Shown here: positions 24,200-32,125 of the stretch, piece after piece
Numbering within the stretch: the stretch's first letter is position 1
Layout of the letters: the number at the start of each line of letters is the position of its first letter
NCBI GenBank assembly: GCA_023431185.1
Contig: JAEYXS010000052.1
Span: 1 to 36,769, forward strand
DNA from: Verrucomicrobiota bacterium
Lineage (GTDB): Bacteria > Verrucomicrobiota > Verrucomicrobiia > Limisphaerales > JAEYXS01
DNA: 36,769 nt
Reading direction: 5' to 3'
Notes under the pieces: generated by a model
What the model was told of the DNA's origin: nothing
Database searches by the model: none
Seen by the model: the letters and a program-made list of their open reading frames with translations, nothing else
Translations under genes and position numbers: made by a program

Positions 24200-24238
24200 G
24201 CGGGGTTCGGATTGGACCGGGCCCCGCTTCTTATTTTT
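24200..24238 (+). terminator. intrinsic terminator after the RRM gene
   Basis: GCGGGG (24200-24205) pairs with CCCCGC (24222-24227). Wobble pairs and an inner CGG/CCG extend the stem to about 11 pairs. TTCTTATTTTT follows. It lies 27 bases after the RRM stop. Confidence 0.85.
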
Positions 24239-24308
24239 GGCTGCGCTTGTCGAGTGGTCTGTGGGCGTTGCTGTGGGGCCTCAGACCAGTCAGACGGATG
24301 TTAGAAGT

Positions 24309-24530
24309 ATGAACGACAAAGAGCAGCATATCGAAGTAGAGGGCCGCATCATGACGGTGCTGGCCGGCACCATGTTCAAGGTGGAACTGGAAAATAAGCA
24401 CATGGTCCTCGCGACCATCTGTGGCAAGATGCGCAAGCGGTGGGTGCGCCTGACCGTGGGCGACCGGGTGAAGATGGAGATTTCTCCCTACGACCTGACC
24501 AAGGGGCGGATCACCTGGCGGTTGCGTTAA
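24309..24530 (+). CDS. infA: translation initiation factor IF-1
   Basis: A 73-residue S1/OB-fold protein that binds the ribosomal A site during initiation. Its sequence is typical: IEVEGRIMTVLAGTMFKVEL, VLATICGKMRKRWVRLTVGDRVKMEISPYDLTKGRITWR. The ATG at 24309 is used; a longer frame from 24237 begins inside the upstream terminator. It is isolated between two terminators rather than in a ribosomal protein operon, so it may be one of several IF-1 copies in the genome (inference). Confidence 0.95.
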   Translation: MNDKEQHIEVEGRIMTVLAGTMFKVELENKHMVLATICGKMRKRWVRLTVGDRVKMEISPYDLTKGRITWRLR

Positions 24531-24572
24531 TGAGCTGGCGTGGCCAAGTTTGGCACAAACGCTGATTTAATG

Positions 24573-24611
24573 TCCTCCTTGGCTCAAGTTGAGCCGGGAG
24601 GATTTTGTTTT
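24573..24611 (+). terminator. intrinsic terminator after infA
   Basis: TCCTCCTTGGCTCAA and TTGAGCCGGGAGGA form a hairpin with a very small loop, two wobble pairs in the middle, and GATTTTGTTTTG downstream. It starts 43 bases after the infA stop. Confidence 0.8.
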
Positions 24612-24690
24612 GCAGACTATCGTGGGCGTGGGCCGGGCGTAAGCTCAGACTTGTTCGTGGCGGAAGGGAAGGCATACTGTGCGGATACGC

Positions 24691-25935
24691 ATGAGCCGCA
24701 GGTCGTTCATCATTTTATTGGCCTTGTTGCCGCTGGCCGGTTTTGGGCAGACGGAGACACCCACCTATGAGGACTTTGACAAGGCCCCGCACAATTACTG
24801 GCAGCGTCCGCTGAAGGACCGCTTCACGCGCCTGAAACAAGACTTGGAGACAGGGCGACTGCCGCTGGACCGGAGCAGTGAGAAAGCTTTTCTGTTGAGC
24901 CTGCTGAAGGCTTTGCATATTCCGGCAACCTCGCAGATGCTGCTGTTTTCCACGACGAGCCTGCAACTGGGCCTCATCAATCCAGGCAATCCGCGCGCGA
25001 TCTATTTCAGCGACGACATCTATCTGGGTTACATACCGGGCGGGAAGATCGAGATCGTTTCCCTCGACCCGGAGCTGGGCGGCATTTTCTACATTTTTGA
25101 CATCCCACGCGGCGAGCAGCCCATCAAGATCGAGCGGGCCACGCGTTGTATGAACTGCCATGCGGATGAGGAGACGCGGCAGGTGCCCGGCTTGGTAGTG
25201 AAGTCGGTCATCCCGGGACCGACGGGCGGCAGCCTGACAGCTTATCGTATCGCGCAGAATGGTCATCAGATCCCGTTCAGCGAACGCTTTGGTGGCTGGT
25301 ATGTGACCGGACAGCACGGCATCACGAACCATTGGGGCAACGTCATCGGGCGGTTGTCTCCGCAGGGACTGAGCACGCAGAAGATTGAAGCCGGGAAGCG
25401 GTTTGATTACGCACGCTATCTGGTGCCTTCGAGCGATATCCTGCCGCAGCTATTGCATGAGCATCAGGCGGGCTTCGTGAACCGCGTGCTCGAAGCGGGG
25501 TATCGGGCGCGGACGAGTCTTTTTTTGGGCAAGGGCAAGTTGACCCCGGAAGCGGCGATGGAGCTGGATCAACAGGCGAACATGGTGGTGCGTTATATGT
25601 TATTCGCTGATGAAGTGCCTTTGCCGTCGGGCGGTGTGGCAGGTGAGCCGGATTTCAAACGCGATTTCACGAATCAAGGCCGTAAAGTGAACGGGATTTC
25701 GCTGCGGGACTTCGATTTGCAGACACGCATGTTCAAGCATCGTTGCAGCTACATGATCTACAGCCCGGTGTTTCAAGGATTGCTGCCGGAGATCAAGCAG
25801 CGGATTTACCGGCGCTTACGGGCGGCGCTGGATGTCAAAAAAGCGGACCCGGAGTATGCCTATCTGCCCGCGGCTGAAAAGCAGGCTATCCTGGAGATCT
25901 TGAGCAAGACGCTGCCTGATATGCCCAAGGGATAA
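24691..25935 (+). CDS. exported protein with a single CxxCH haem-binding site
   Basis: 414 residues from ATG 24691; an in-frame GTG at 24679 is possible. The signal peptide is RRSFIILLALLPLAGFGQ. A single c-type haem motif CMNCH is at 153-157, preceded by ATR, as in ERATRCMNCH. Conserved-looking blocks follow (VPGLVVKSVIPGPTGGS, FGGWYVTGQHG, HWGNVIGRL). I do not know the family by name, but single-haem exported proteins of this sort occur in Verrucomicrobia and Planctomycetes, and an electron transfer or sensor role is plausible. The far side is convergent with queE (11 bases apart). Confidence 0.75.
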   Translation: MSRRSFIILLALLPLAGFGQTETPTYEDFDKAPHNYWQRPLKDRFTRLKQDLETGRLPLDRSSEKAFLLSLLKALHIPATSQMLLFSTTSLQLGLINPGNPRAIYFSDDIYLGYIPGGKIEIVSLDPELGGIFYIFDIPRGEQPIKIERATRCMNCHADEETRQVPGLVVKSVIPGPTGGSLTAYRIAQNGHQIPFSERFGGWYVTGQHGITNHWGNVIGRLSPQGLSTQKIEAGKRFDYARYLVPSSDILPQLLHEHQAGFVNRVLEAGYRARTSLFLGKGKLTPEAAMELDQQANMVVRYMLFADEVPLPSGGVAGEPDFKRDFTNQGRKVNGISLRDFDLQTRMFKHRCSYMIYSPVFQGLLPEIKQRIYRRLRAALDVKKADPEYAYLPAAEKQAILEILSKTLPDMPKG

Positions 25936-25946
25936 GTGCCTGTTGT

Positions 25947-26699
25947 TCAGACGCCACGTTTTTCCCCGAAGAGGCGGATGTGGAGACGGTCAGTGTAGTT
26001 GAAGCCATGCTGCTGGCAGATCTCCACGAGCATCATCTGACGGGCATTCAAGTCGGCGACTGAAGTGCCTTGAGGCATCAAGTAGATGCGGCGGCTGGGA
26101 ATGCCATACTTCTTTTGCAAAGCGAGGACTTCCGCCAGGTCGGCTTCCTGGCTGATGACGAATTTGAAATAGGCTTTTGGGCTCGCGGCGTAGAATTTCA
26201 GGACCTCCGGGCGCTCGCGCAGATGGTCGGGGTTGGCCGAGTTGGCCAGCTTGGGGGAGACGTTGTAGTGTGTGAGCCGGGCATCAAGTTCTGCTTCGGG
26301 GAGGATGGTACCATTCGTTTCGATTTCGACGGTATAGCTGGGGTCAAGGGCGCGCAGGCCATCGATGATCTGAATCCAGTCCGCCTGATGGAGCATGGGC
26401 TCACCGCCAGTGAGCACGATGTTACGGCTGGGGTATTGGTGTACCTCGGTCACAATCTCCGCGGGCGAGAGGTCGATGATCTGGTCTTCTTTGCGAAACT
26501 TTTGATAACCGGGCTGGGTGTCACGCTGATGCTTAAAAGGAGTGCCGGTCCAATTCCATGTATAGTCGGTATCGCACCAGATACAGTGAAGATTGCAGAG
26601 CGAGGCGCGGATGAAAACGCTGGGCACACCGAGGCTGCGGCCTTCCCCTTGGAGGCTGTGAAAGATTTCACCTTTGCCGTTGAGCCGGGCGATTTTCAT
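25947..26699 (-). CDS. queE: 7-carboxy-7-deazaguanine synthase
   Basis: A 250-residue radical SAM enzyme that contracts 6-carboxytetrahydropterin to 7-carboxy-7-deazaguanine in queuosine biosynthesis. The cluster-binding cysteines are C35, C39 and C42 (SLCNLHCIWCDTDYTW). IFHSLQGEGRSLG at the N-terminus, NIVLTGGEPMLH and VEIETNGT are characteristic. It follows queD on the same strand, separated by 85 bases that contain a dispersed repeat. Both belong to the same pathway. queC and queF are not in the window. Confidence 0.93.
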   Translation of the reverse strand: MKIARLNGKGEIFHSLQGEGRSLGVPSVFIRASLCNLHCIWCDTDYTWNWTGTPFKHQRDTQPGYQKFRKEDQIIDLSPAEIVTEVHQYPSRNIVLTGGEPMLHQADWIQIIDGLRALDPSYTVEIETNGTILPEAELDARLTHYNVSPKLANSANPDHLRERPEVLKFYAASPKAYFKFVISQEADLAEVLALQKKYGIPSRRIYLMPQGTSVADLNARQMMLVEICQQHGFNYTDRLHIRLFGEKRGV

Positions 26700-26713
26700 T
26701 TGGATTGGTGTTT

Positions 26714-26743
26714 AACCACAGATGGACATAGATAAACAGAGAT
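26714..26743. repeat. short dispersed repeat (ACCACAGATGGACA type)
   Basis: AACCACAGATGGACATAGAT followed by AAACAGAGATG lies in the queD-queE gap. The ACCACAGATGGACACAGATAAACACAGATG pattern is a widely dispersed intergenic repeat in Verrucomicrobiota and some other phyla. No function is known. Confidence 0.5.
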
Positions 26744-26784
26744 GAGGAAGGCCGCTTGGAGCTCCTCATCCCGCAAGCGATCTG

Positions 26785-27153
26785 CTACGTCTGAGGCCCC
26801 CGATACACACACTTCGCCGTGCAGGTCTCGGCGACAACGACTTCACTCAGCAAAGGCAGGCGTGGCTTCAGTTCGTTCCAAATCCAGATGGCGAGATTCT
26901 CGCTGGTCGGATTTTCGAGGCCTTTGACTTCGTTCAGGTAGTAATGATCGAGGCGTTCCCAGAGCGGCTTGAAGGCGGCCTTCACGTCGGCGTAGTCCAT
27001 GACCCAACCGAAGCTCGGATCGACTTCGCCGGTGACGACGATCTCCACCTGGAAGCTGTGGCCGTGCAGGCGGCGGCATTTGTGCGTCTCCGGCAGGTGG
27101 GGCAGGAGGTGGGCGGCTTCGAATTGAAAGGTGCGGCGCAGGTCCATTTTCAT
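26785..27153 (-). CDS. queD: 6-carboxytetrahydropterin synthase
   Basis: A 122-residue enzyme converting dihydroneopterin triphosphate to 6-carboxytetrahydropterin, the step before QueE. Zinc ligands H15, H30 and H32, and catalytic Cys26, sit in FEAAHLLPH and THKCRRLHGHSF. Also visible are GWVMDYADVK, LDHYYLNEV and PTSENLAIWIW. ATG 27153 has a GGGAGAAAG eight bases upstream. It overlaps the luxC-like stop (ATGA at 27153-27150), so it is coupled to that gene rather than having its own leader. Confidence 0.95.
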   Translation of the reverse strand: MKMDLRRTFQFEAAHLLPHLPETHKCRRLHGHSFQVEIVVTGEVDPSFGWVMDYADVKAAFKPLWERLDHYYLNEVKGLENPTSENLAIWIWNELKPRLPLLSEVVVAETCTAKCVYRGPQT

Positions 27154-28520
27154 ACAGAATCTTTCTCCCAATCAGTCCACGTCACGAGGTCACTGAGCGG
27201 CGGGCGGCCGTCATGACGCCAGGTGAGCGGCGGTTTTTGCATCTTGCCCAGTGGGCAGATGCGGGTGACGCCCCATTGGGCGAAACGCAGGGCCAGCTTT
27301 TGTGCGGTGACATCCGTCGCCGCGAGGCCGACCGTGGAAATCTGGTGGCGCAATGGTTCGAGCATGCGCAACAACTCCTCCTGATCCATCAATTGCTTCA
27401 CATAGATGAAGCGGTTCAGGCAGGAGAGCTGGAAATTGGTGTCATTCTCGAAGATGACCGTCCATGCCGTGGAGTTCTCACTGCACCAGAGTTGCGTGTC
27501 CGGCAGGTGAGCCGCACGGACTTCGTAGAAGGCGCGACGGGTTTGGATGGCGGCGGCACTGGGGACATCAAGCGGGCCACGTGGTTCGGCGGCTTCACGG
27601 GCGGCCAGTTCTTCGGCGAGCTTGGAAGCGAAAAGGGCGGGTTCGAGTGCACCGCCATGCTCCACGTAGATGACATGCGGGCTGAGGCAACCGAGTTGAT
27701 TCCACGCGATGACGTCATCCGCCGCCTGTTGAATGGTCTTCGGCAAGGTCCAGTCACTCATCACCTCGCGCGAGACGTAACCGAAACTCACGCGATGACC
27801 GTAACCGAGGAAACGAACGCGAAGGGGCAGACGTGAGCGAATATCCGCCAGGGCTTCGTCCGAGCCGGTGGCAGTGACGCAATCGGCCTCGGCAAAGAGG
27901 GCGCTTTCCAGTTCACGCTCGCCACCGGGCCATTCGGCGAGTTCGAGACAAGCACCGAGCTTCGCATCCGCCTCATAGAGCGAGTGGGCGAAGAGGCGCG
28001 GCAGATAGGAGGAGCCACGGGCACATTTCACGAACTGCGCCGAGCGGGTGAGCAGACCAAGGATCATGCTCATCCACGTGGGATTTGGCAGGTTGCCGGC
28101 GGCGATATGCACAAGCATGTCCGGACCGGTGACCATAGAAGTGCGGTCCCCGATCCGTTCTTCTTTGCTGGCCGAAAAAGCATCCAGCCGTTTGATGTGG
28201 CCGAGTTCCTGGCCCAGTAACGTTTCGAGATTTTCTTCCGTGAGCTGGCTGAAGAAATAGTCGATGCCACGCTCCAGTGTGTGGCGGGAGAAGCCGGTCT
28301 GTTGTGGACCTTCTTCCAAGGCCATCAGGCGGAAAGGATTGGTTTTCTTCTGCCAGTTCTCAGCCACTTCGCAGAGCACACGGATGATCGCCGTGGTGGA
28401 ACGTTGAGCAAGGAACTGCACGCGATTCCGCTTCAACGTCTGGCACGCCTCGGCGATCAGTGGTCCCGTGAGGACGGCTTCAGGTGGCAGGTCAGCAAGG
28501 AAGTAGTTGGGCAGATTCAT
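27150..28520 (-). CDS. LuxC-like acyl-CoA reductase
   Basis: A 456-residue fatty acid reductase subunit of the LuxC family, related to aldehyde dehydrogenases, which reduces activated acyl groups to aldehydes with NADPH. The nucleophile is Cys278 in WNQLGCLSPHVIYVE. Other typical blocks are LVHIAAGNLPNPTWMSMILGLLTR, VKCARGSSYLPRLFAHSL and FLGYGHRVSFGYVSRE. The stop overlaps the queD start. A LuxE-like gene lies two genes upstream in the same direction, but there are no luciferase (luxAB) or acyltransferase (luxD) genes in the window. Its role is therefore likely in making fatty aldehydes or alcohols, not light (inference). Confidence 0.9.
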   Translation of the reverse strand: MNLPNYFLADLPPEAVLTGPLIAEACQTLKRNRVQFLAQRSTTAIIRVLCEVAENWQKKTNPFRLMALEEGPQQTGFSRHTLERGIDYFFSQLTEENLETLLGQELGHIKRLDAFSASKEERIGDRTSMVTGPDMLVHIAAGNLPNPTWMSMILGLLTRSAQFVKCARGSSYLPRLFAHSLYEADAKLGACLELAEWPGGERELESALFAEADCVTATGSDEALADIRSRLPLRVRFLGYGHRVSFGYVSREVMSDWTLPKTIQQAADDVIAWNQLGCLSPHVIYVEHGGALEPALFASKLAEELAAREAAEPRGPLDVPSAAAIQTRRAFYEVRAAHLPDTQLWCSENSTAWTVIFENDTNFQLSCLNRFIYVKQLMDQEELLRMLEPLRHQISTVGLAATDVTAQKLALRFAQWGVTRICPLGKMQKPPLTWRHDGRPPLSDLVTWTDWEKDSV

Positions 28521-28535
28521 GCGCGTTCAGCAGGT

Positions 28536-29792
28536 TCAAGCTTTGGGCGGATGTCCCAAAGCGTCTTCTCGTTTGCGGATGGCGTGCAAGCAGGGCAGGC
28601 CCAGGAGTGAGATCAGGACGGTGGCGGTTAGCAAGCCGTAGGGCGCATAGAACGCTGCAGGATTGCCAGCGGCGGAATCGCCAAGGTTCCGGACCCATTC
28701 ACCGAGAATCCATGGCGCCAGACTGCCAATCGAGCCACCGATGGTGATGAAGAAGCCGAAAACTCGACCGCGCACGGAATCAGGCACCGCTTCCATCAAG
28801 GCAGCTTCAACCATCGGGTAACTGCCCATGAAGAAGAAACCGTAGACGAAATAGGGTGCAAACGACCACTCGGCCGGGAAGTGCGGGAAGATGAACACCA
28901 GAACGGCTGACATGCAGAGCACGAAGAGTGTCCAGCGGATGCGGCCCCGGTCGCTGAGGCCCCCAAACACCGGATTGCTGATGCTGGCGGCCAGGAAGAT
29001 GACACTGAGAGTGGTGCCGGTCAATTGAGTGTCGAAGCCGTGCGCTTTCTGCAAGAAGAGCGAACCCAAGCTGCCCATGCCGAAGCCGGTGAAATCGCGC
29101 AGTCCAAAGCAAAAGGCGGCTGCGAGAAAGAACAGCCAGAGCGCCGTGGTGGGAAACATCGGCACTTTGACCGAGGGCGCCTCGTTGACGGTGTGCTCCA
29201 CCGGTTTGTCCTGGGCGGCGTAGCGATTGAAGAGGGCGGCCATGATGAGACCGGCGAGACCGAGTTCGAAGACGGGTTTGCGCCAGGCGGAGGGGCCGAT
29301 CATCGGCTCCAGCATATCCGCCCGCCAACCCGCATAGATGGGACCGATGAGAAAACCGACGCCAGCACCTACACCCAAAAGACCCAAAGCGCGCCCCGTG
29401 CCCACAGGGTAAAGACGCGCGATCAGTGAAGTGGCGGCAGGATGAAAGAGGCTGCCGCCGAGCCCGGCAATGACGACAAACGCCAAAGCGGTCTGATAGT
29501 TGGCGGCGTAAGCGAGACCTATAAAACCGAGACCGTTGATCGCGAGGCCGATTGAGAGCAGATGCTTTTTGCTGAACTTGTCCGCCAGGACTCCGGCGAA
29601 GTAGCTGGGCAGGAAGTAGCAGAGCATCATCACCGTCACCAGCGAGGTGGCCTGGCCGACGCTGTTGAGATCGAGGTCATCGCGGATGAGAAAGTAGAGC
29701 GGCAGCAGGGCGACCTGATAGACATGCGTGAAGGCATGGAGGATCGCGCTGAGAAACAGCGTGCGGGAACGGTGGTCGTTGGGGGAACTCAT
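28536..29792 (-). CDS. major facilitator superfamily transporter, Fsr-like
   Basis: A 418-residue transporter with about 12 hydrophobic segments. AILHAFTHVYQVALLPLYFLIRDDL, GVLADKFSKKHLLSIG (cytoplasmic loop between helices 2 and 3) and GGSLFHPAATSLIARLYP with GRALGLLGVGAGVGFLIGP resemble the fosmidomycin-resistance type of MFS proteins. It lies 15 bases from luxC and 22 bases from luxE, between the two reductase genes, so it may move a product or precursor of their reaction. The substrate cannot be told from the sequence. Confidence 0.85.
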   Translation of the reverse strand: MSSPNDHRSRTLFLSAILHAFTHVYQVALLPLYFLIRDDLDLNSVGQATSLVTVMMLCYFLPSYFAGVLADKFSKKHLLSIGLAINGLGFIGLAYAANYQTALAFVVIAGLGGSLFHPAATSLIARLYPVGTGRALGLLGVGAGVGFLIGPIYAGWRADMLEPMIGPSAWRKPVFELGLAGLIMAALFNRYAAQDKPVEHTVNEAPSVKVPMFPTTALWLFFLAAAFCFGLRDFTGFGMGSLGSLFLQKAHGFDTQLTGTTLSVIFLAASISNPVFGGLSDRGRIRWTLFVLCMSAVLVFIFPHFPAEWSFAPYFVYGFFFMGSYPMVEAALMEAVPDSVRGRVFGFFITIGGSIGSLAPWILGEWVRNLGDSAAGNPAAFYAPYGLLTATVLISLLGLPCLHAIRKREDALGHPPKA

Positions 29793-29814
29793 TTAAGGTA
29801 TTATTCAGCGCACA

Positions 29815-31053
29815 TCACCGGGCCATGAGCGAACAACCGCGCGGTTCGGATTGAGCAGCACGACCGAGGAGTTCGAAACCATCAGCATGACGGGTGGCCA
29901 GGTCTTCCGTCTGGACGGCAGCGATGGACCAGACATTGGCGAGGTCGTGGATACAAACCAAACCGGTTTCGCCCACTGCGGCTTCCTGACCGGTTTCCGG
30001 GGAGACGATGACGACGCGGGCCCACGGTGGAAATTGGAAACGGCGTGGAGCGGGTGAACCGCACACGCGATCGTAAGCCTGCGAGCTGAGTTCGCTCATG
30101 CCGTACTCGCAGAGGATATGGCTGTCCGGCAGGCCGAGGCGTGCGGCAAGCTGGCGGTGCAATTCTGCTTTTGGCAATTCACGAGAACGTCCCTTGTAGC
30201 CGCCGGTTTCCATCAGGCGTGAACCAGCCGGTAATTGGAAATGCTTTTGCCGGGCTTCCAGTTCATCCAGCAAGTGAACGAAGAGAAATGCCGTGCCGAG
30301 GAGCAGTACGGGTTGGTCGGTGGTGGCGGCGTTTTCCAGATCAGCGAAGACATCTGGGAAGCGGATCTCCCACGCTTTGTCGGAACCGAGTTCGCCATAG
30401 AATTTGATCTCGCCCACGCCAAACTCTTTTTGCACCGACTCGAACATGTGGATGAGTGAGGAGTTTGGGCAGGATTCGGATGAGGGAGTGAGGGCGATGA
30501 ACTTTAGGCTATCGGGAGGGTAATGCTTCGACTCACTCCTCACCCCAGCCCTCTCCTCGTTGAAAGGAGAGGGAGAATACAATGGCACATTCAGTTCGAG
30601 GGTGGCGTTTAGATTTGTGGCCGCTCTTACTGCCGGCTGGAATCCGGCAGCACTTTTCAGTACGTGCTTGGCAAACCATGGCAGCAGGGAGGTTTCATAG
30701 ACCGCCAAAGAATCACGGTTATGGAAATGGCGGCTGGGGCGTTGTTCCGTCGTGCCGCTGGAATGGAAGACGTGGGTGCGTTCGGCGGGCGGCAGACTGG
30801 TCAGTTCCAAGTCCTTGAAGGCGCTGGTGGGCAGGGCGGGGATATCTCGCCAGTTGGTAACGGTAGTGGGTGTCTTTTGCCGCCGGTCGCACAGGCTGCG
30901 ATAGGGGGCGATGTGCTGGTATTGCAGCCAGAATAGTTCCAGGGCAAGGGCTTGGAACTCGTTATCGCCCAAGGAGTCAGGTTGTTCTGAGGCGCGGGAA
31001 ATCGCGTCGCGAAGGCGACGGGCGAAGTCATGATATGGACGCTGATCGGTCAT
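29815..31053 (-). CDS. LuxE-like acyl-protein synthetase
   Basis: A 412-residue ATP-dependent acyl-protein synthetase of the LuxE family, which activates fatty acids as acyl-AMP and passes the acyl group through a Cys near its C-terminus to LuxC. Seen here: TSAFKDLELTSLP, the ATP-binding VFHSSGTTEQRPSRHFH, METGGYKGRSRELPKAE and LCEYGMSELSSQAYD. Cys407 (RGCSLMAR end) fits the acceptor position in LuxE. ATG 31053 is used rather than GTG 31092. Residues about 135-175 are an insertion encoded by two short dispersed repeats, kept in frame. The gene heads a probable operon luxE-MFS-luxC-queD-queE. Confidence 0.88.
   Translation of the reverse strand: MTDQRPYHDFARRLRDAISRASEQPDSLGDNEFQALALELFWLQYQHIAPYRSLCDRRQKTPTTVTNWRDIPALPTSAFKDLELTSLPPAERTHVFHSSGTTEQRPSRHFHNRDSLAVYETSLLPWFAKHVLKSAAGFQPAVRAATNLNATLELNVPLYSPSPFNEERAGVRSESKHYPPDSLKFIALTPSSESCPNSSLIHMFESVQKEFGVGEIKFYGELGSDKAWEIRFPDVFADLENAATTDQPVLLLGTAFLFVHLLDELEARQKHFQLPAGSRLMETGGYKGRSRELPKAELHRQLAARLGLPDSHILCEYGMSELSSQAYDRVCGSPAPRRFQFPPWARVVIVSPETGQEAAVGETGLVCIHDLANVWSIAAVQTEDLATRHADGFELLGRAAQSEPRGCSLMAR
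30532..30575. repeat. dispersed palindrome inside luxE (CCCTCTCCT...AGGAGAGGG)
   Basis: CCCTCTCCT (30549-30557) and AGGAGAGGG (30565-30573) form a perfect 9-bp stem with a seven-base loop, preceded by ACTCCTCACCCCAG. The sequence matches the common bacterial intergenic repeat style translated as SPSPFNEERAG. Here it sits inside the luxE-like coding sequence without breaking the frame. Confidence 0.65.
30628..30652. repeat. dispersed palindrome inside luxE (TGCCGG...CCGGCA)
   Basis: TGCCGG (30631-30636) and CCGGCA (30644-30649) pair around CTGGAAT. Translated on the minus strand it gives AAGFQPAV, a peptide I recognise as the product of a very common GCCGGCTGGAA-GCCGGC-type repeat in verrucomicrobial genomes. 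It lies within the same luxE insertion as the 30549 palindrome. Confidence 0.6.
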
Positions 31054-31189
31054 GTGCGGTTTTAATCTGGGACGCAGGTTTAGTTGCGTCACCGGCTGGT
31101 TTTCCGCGACAGCCGGACGGGTAATGAAGCAGGTCGGGGGCTATTCTGCAAGGGCGGGATTTTGGGCGGAGGGGAGGCTGACGGTGGCC

Positions 31190-31747
31190 TTACACCAATT
31201 TCCGCAGGATCCGGCAGGGATTACCCGCGGCGACAACATCGGGTGGGATATCGCGGGTGACCACGCTGCCAGCTCCGATGACACTGCGGTCACCAATCTT
31301 CACACCAGGGCAGAGGATGGCGCCGCCACCGATCCAGACATCGGACCCGATCGCGACGGGTTTGGCATATTCCAGCCAGGTGCGCCGTTCGGCGGCGTTG
31401 AGCGGATGAGTGGCGGTGTAGATCTGCACGGCGGGGCCGCAGAAGACGTTGTCGCCGATGACGACGGGCATGACATCCAAGATCACGCAGTTGAAATTGA
31501 AGAAGACTTTGCTGCCGAGGGTGATGTTCGAGCCGTAGTCGCAGTAGAAGGGTGGTTCGATCCAGACGCCTTCACCCATGCTGCCGAACAGCTCACGCAA
31601 GAGGCGGGTGCGTAACTCGGAGTCGGCGTCGGCTGACTGGTTCAGGGCGCGGCAGAGATCGCGGGCGCGACGGCGTTCGGCGGACAATTGCGGGTCGGCG
31701 GCGTTATACAGTTCGCCCGCGAGCATCTTCTCCTTTTCAGTTTTCAT
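31190..31747 (-). CDS. maltose/galactoside O-acetyltransferase-like protein
   Basis: A 185-residue left-handed beta-helix acetyltransferase of the Maa/LacA type that transfers acetyl from acetyl-CoA to sugars. It begins KTEKEKMLAGELYNAADPQL, the family N-terminal domain. The hexapeptide repeats include GSNITLGSKVFFNFNCVILD, the catalytic His is in IYTATHPLN, and the end IGAGSVVTRDIPPDVVAAGNP is diagnostic. It is transcribed in the same direction as the DUF1844 gene upstream (45-base gap). The true acceptor is unknown. Confidence 0.93.
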   Translation of the reverse strand: MKTEKEKMLAGELYNAADPQLSAERRRARDLCRALNQSADADSELRTRLLRELFGSMGEGVWIEPPFYCDYGSNITLGSKVFFNFNCVILDVMPVVIGDNVFCGPAVQIYTATHPLNAAERRTWLEYAKPVAIGSDVWIGGGAILCPGVKIGDRSVIGAGSVVTRDIPPDVVAAGNPCRILRKLV

Positions 31748-31792
31748 ACGAACCGCAAGGGGCCAGCGAACTGGAGCTCAACGAGGAATCCC

Positions 31793-32125
31793 TCAGGCAT
31801 TCCCACCGGTCTCTTTCACGTGATTGTCGAGCTCTTCTGCAAAAGCTTCCCGGGTTAGCACTAGATGCTCTTTCAGCAGCGCGGCCTCATCCGCTGTCAA
31901 GTTGCCGCGGGTCTTGAACTCCAGCATTTCGAGCAGATCGATGAACATTTTGGCGGATTCGAGGTCTTTCGGTGGTGTCGCGCCGGTATCGGGGTCGGCC
32001 ACGCGGCCCAGCATCATCATGGCGAGTTGGGAATGCTGGAGGACGAGGCCGGTGAAGAGATGCGTCATGATCTCGTCGCGCGAGGCCTGGTCCAAAGATT
32101 CATCTGACGGAAATGAAAATTTCAT
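31793..32125 (-). CDS. DUF1844 family protein
   Basis: A 110-residue protein. HLFTGLVLQHSQLAMMMLGRVADPDTG and DLESAKMFIDLLEMLEFKTRGNLTADEAALL match the DUF1844 pattern found in Planctomycetes, Verrucomicrobia and others. It has no known function. The start ATG overlaps the stop of the LON-domain gene (ATGA at 32122-32125), indicating co-translation. Confidence 0.85.
   Translation of the reverse strand: MKFSFPSDESLDQASRDEIMTHLFTGLVLQHSQLAMMMLGRVADPDTGATPPKDLESAKMFIDLLEMLEFKTRGNLTADEAALLKEHLVLTREAFAEELDNHVKETGGNA

Noticed and set aside
24237..24308. TTG start extending IF-1 by 24 residues
   Set aside because: It begins at the end of the upstream terminator. IF-1 has a fixed length of about 72 residues, matching ATG 24309.
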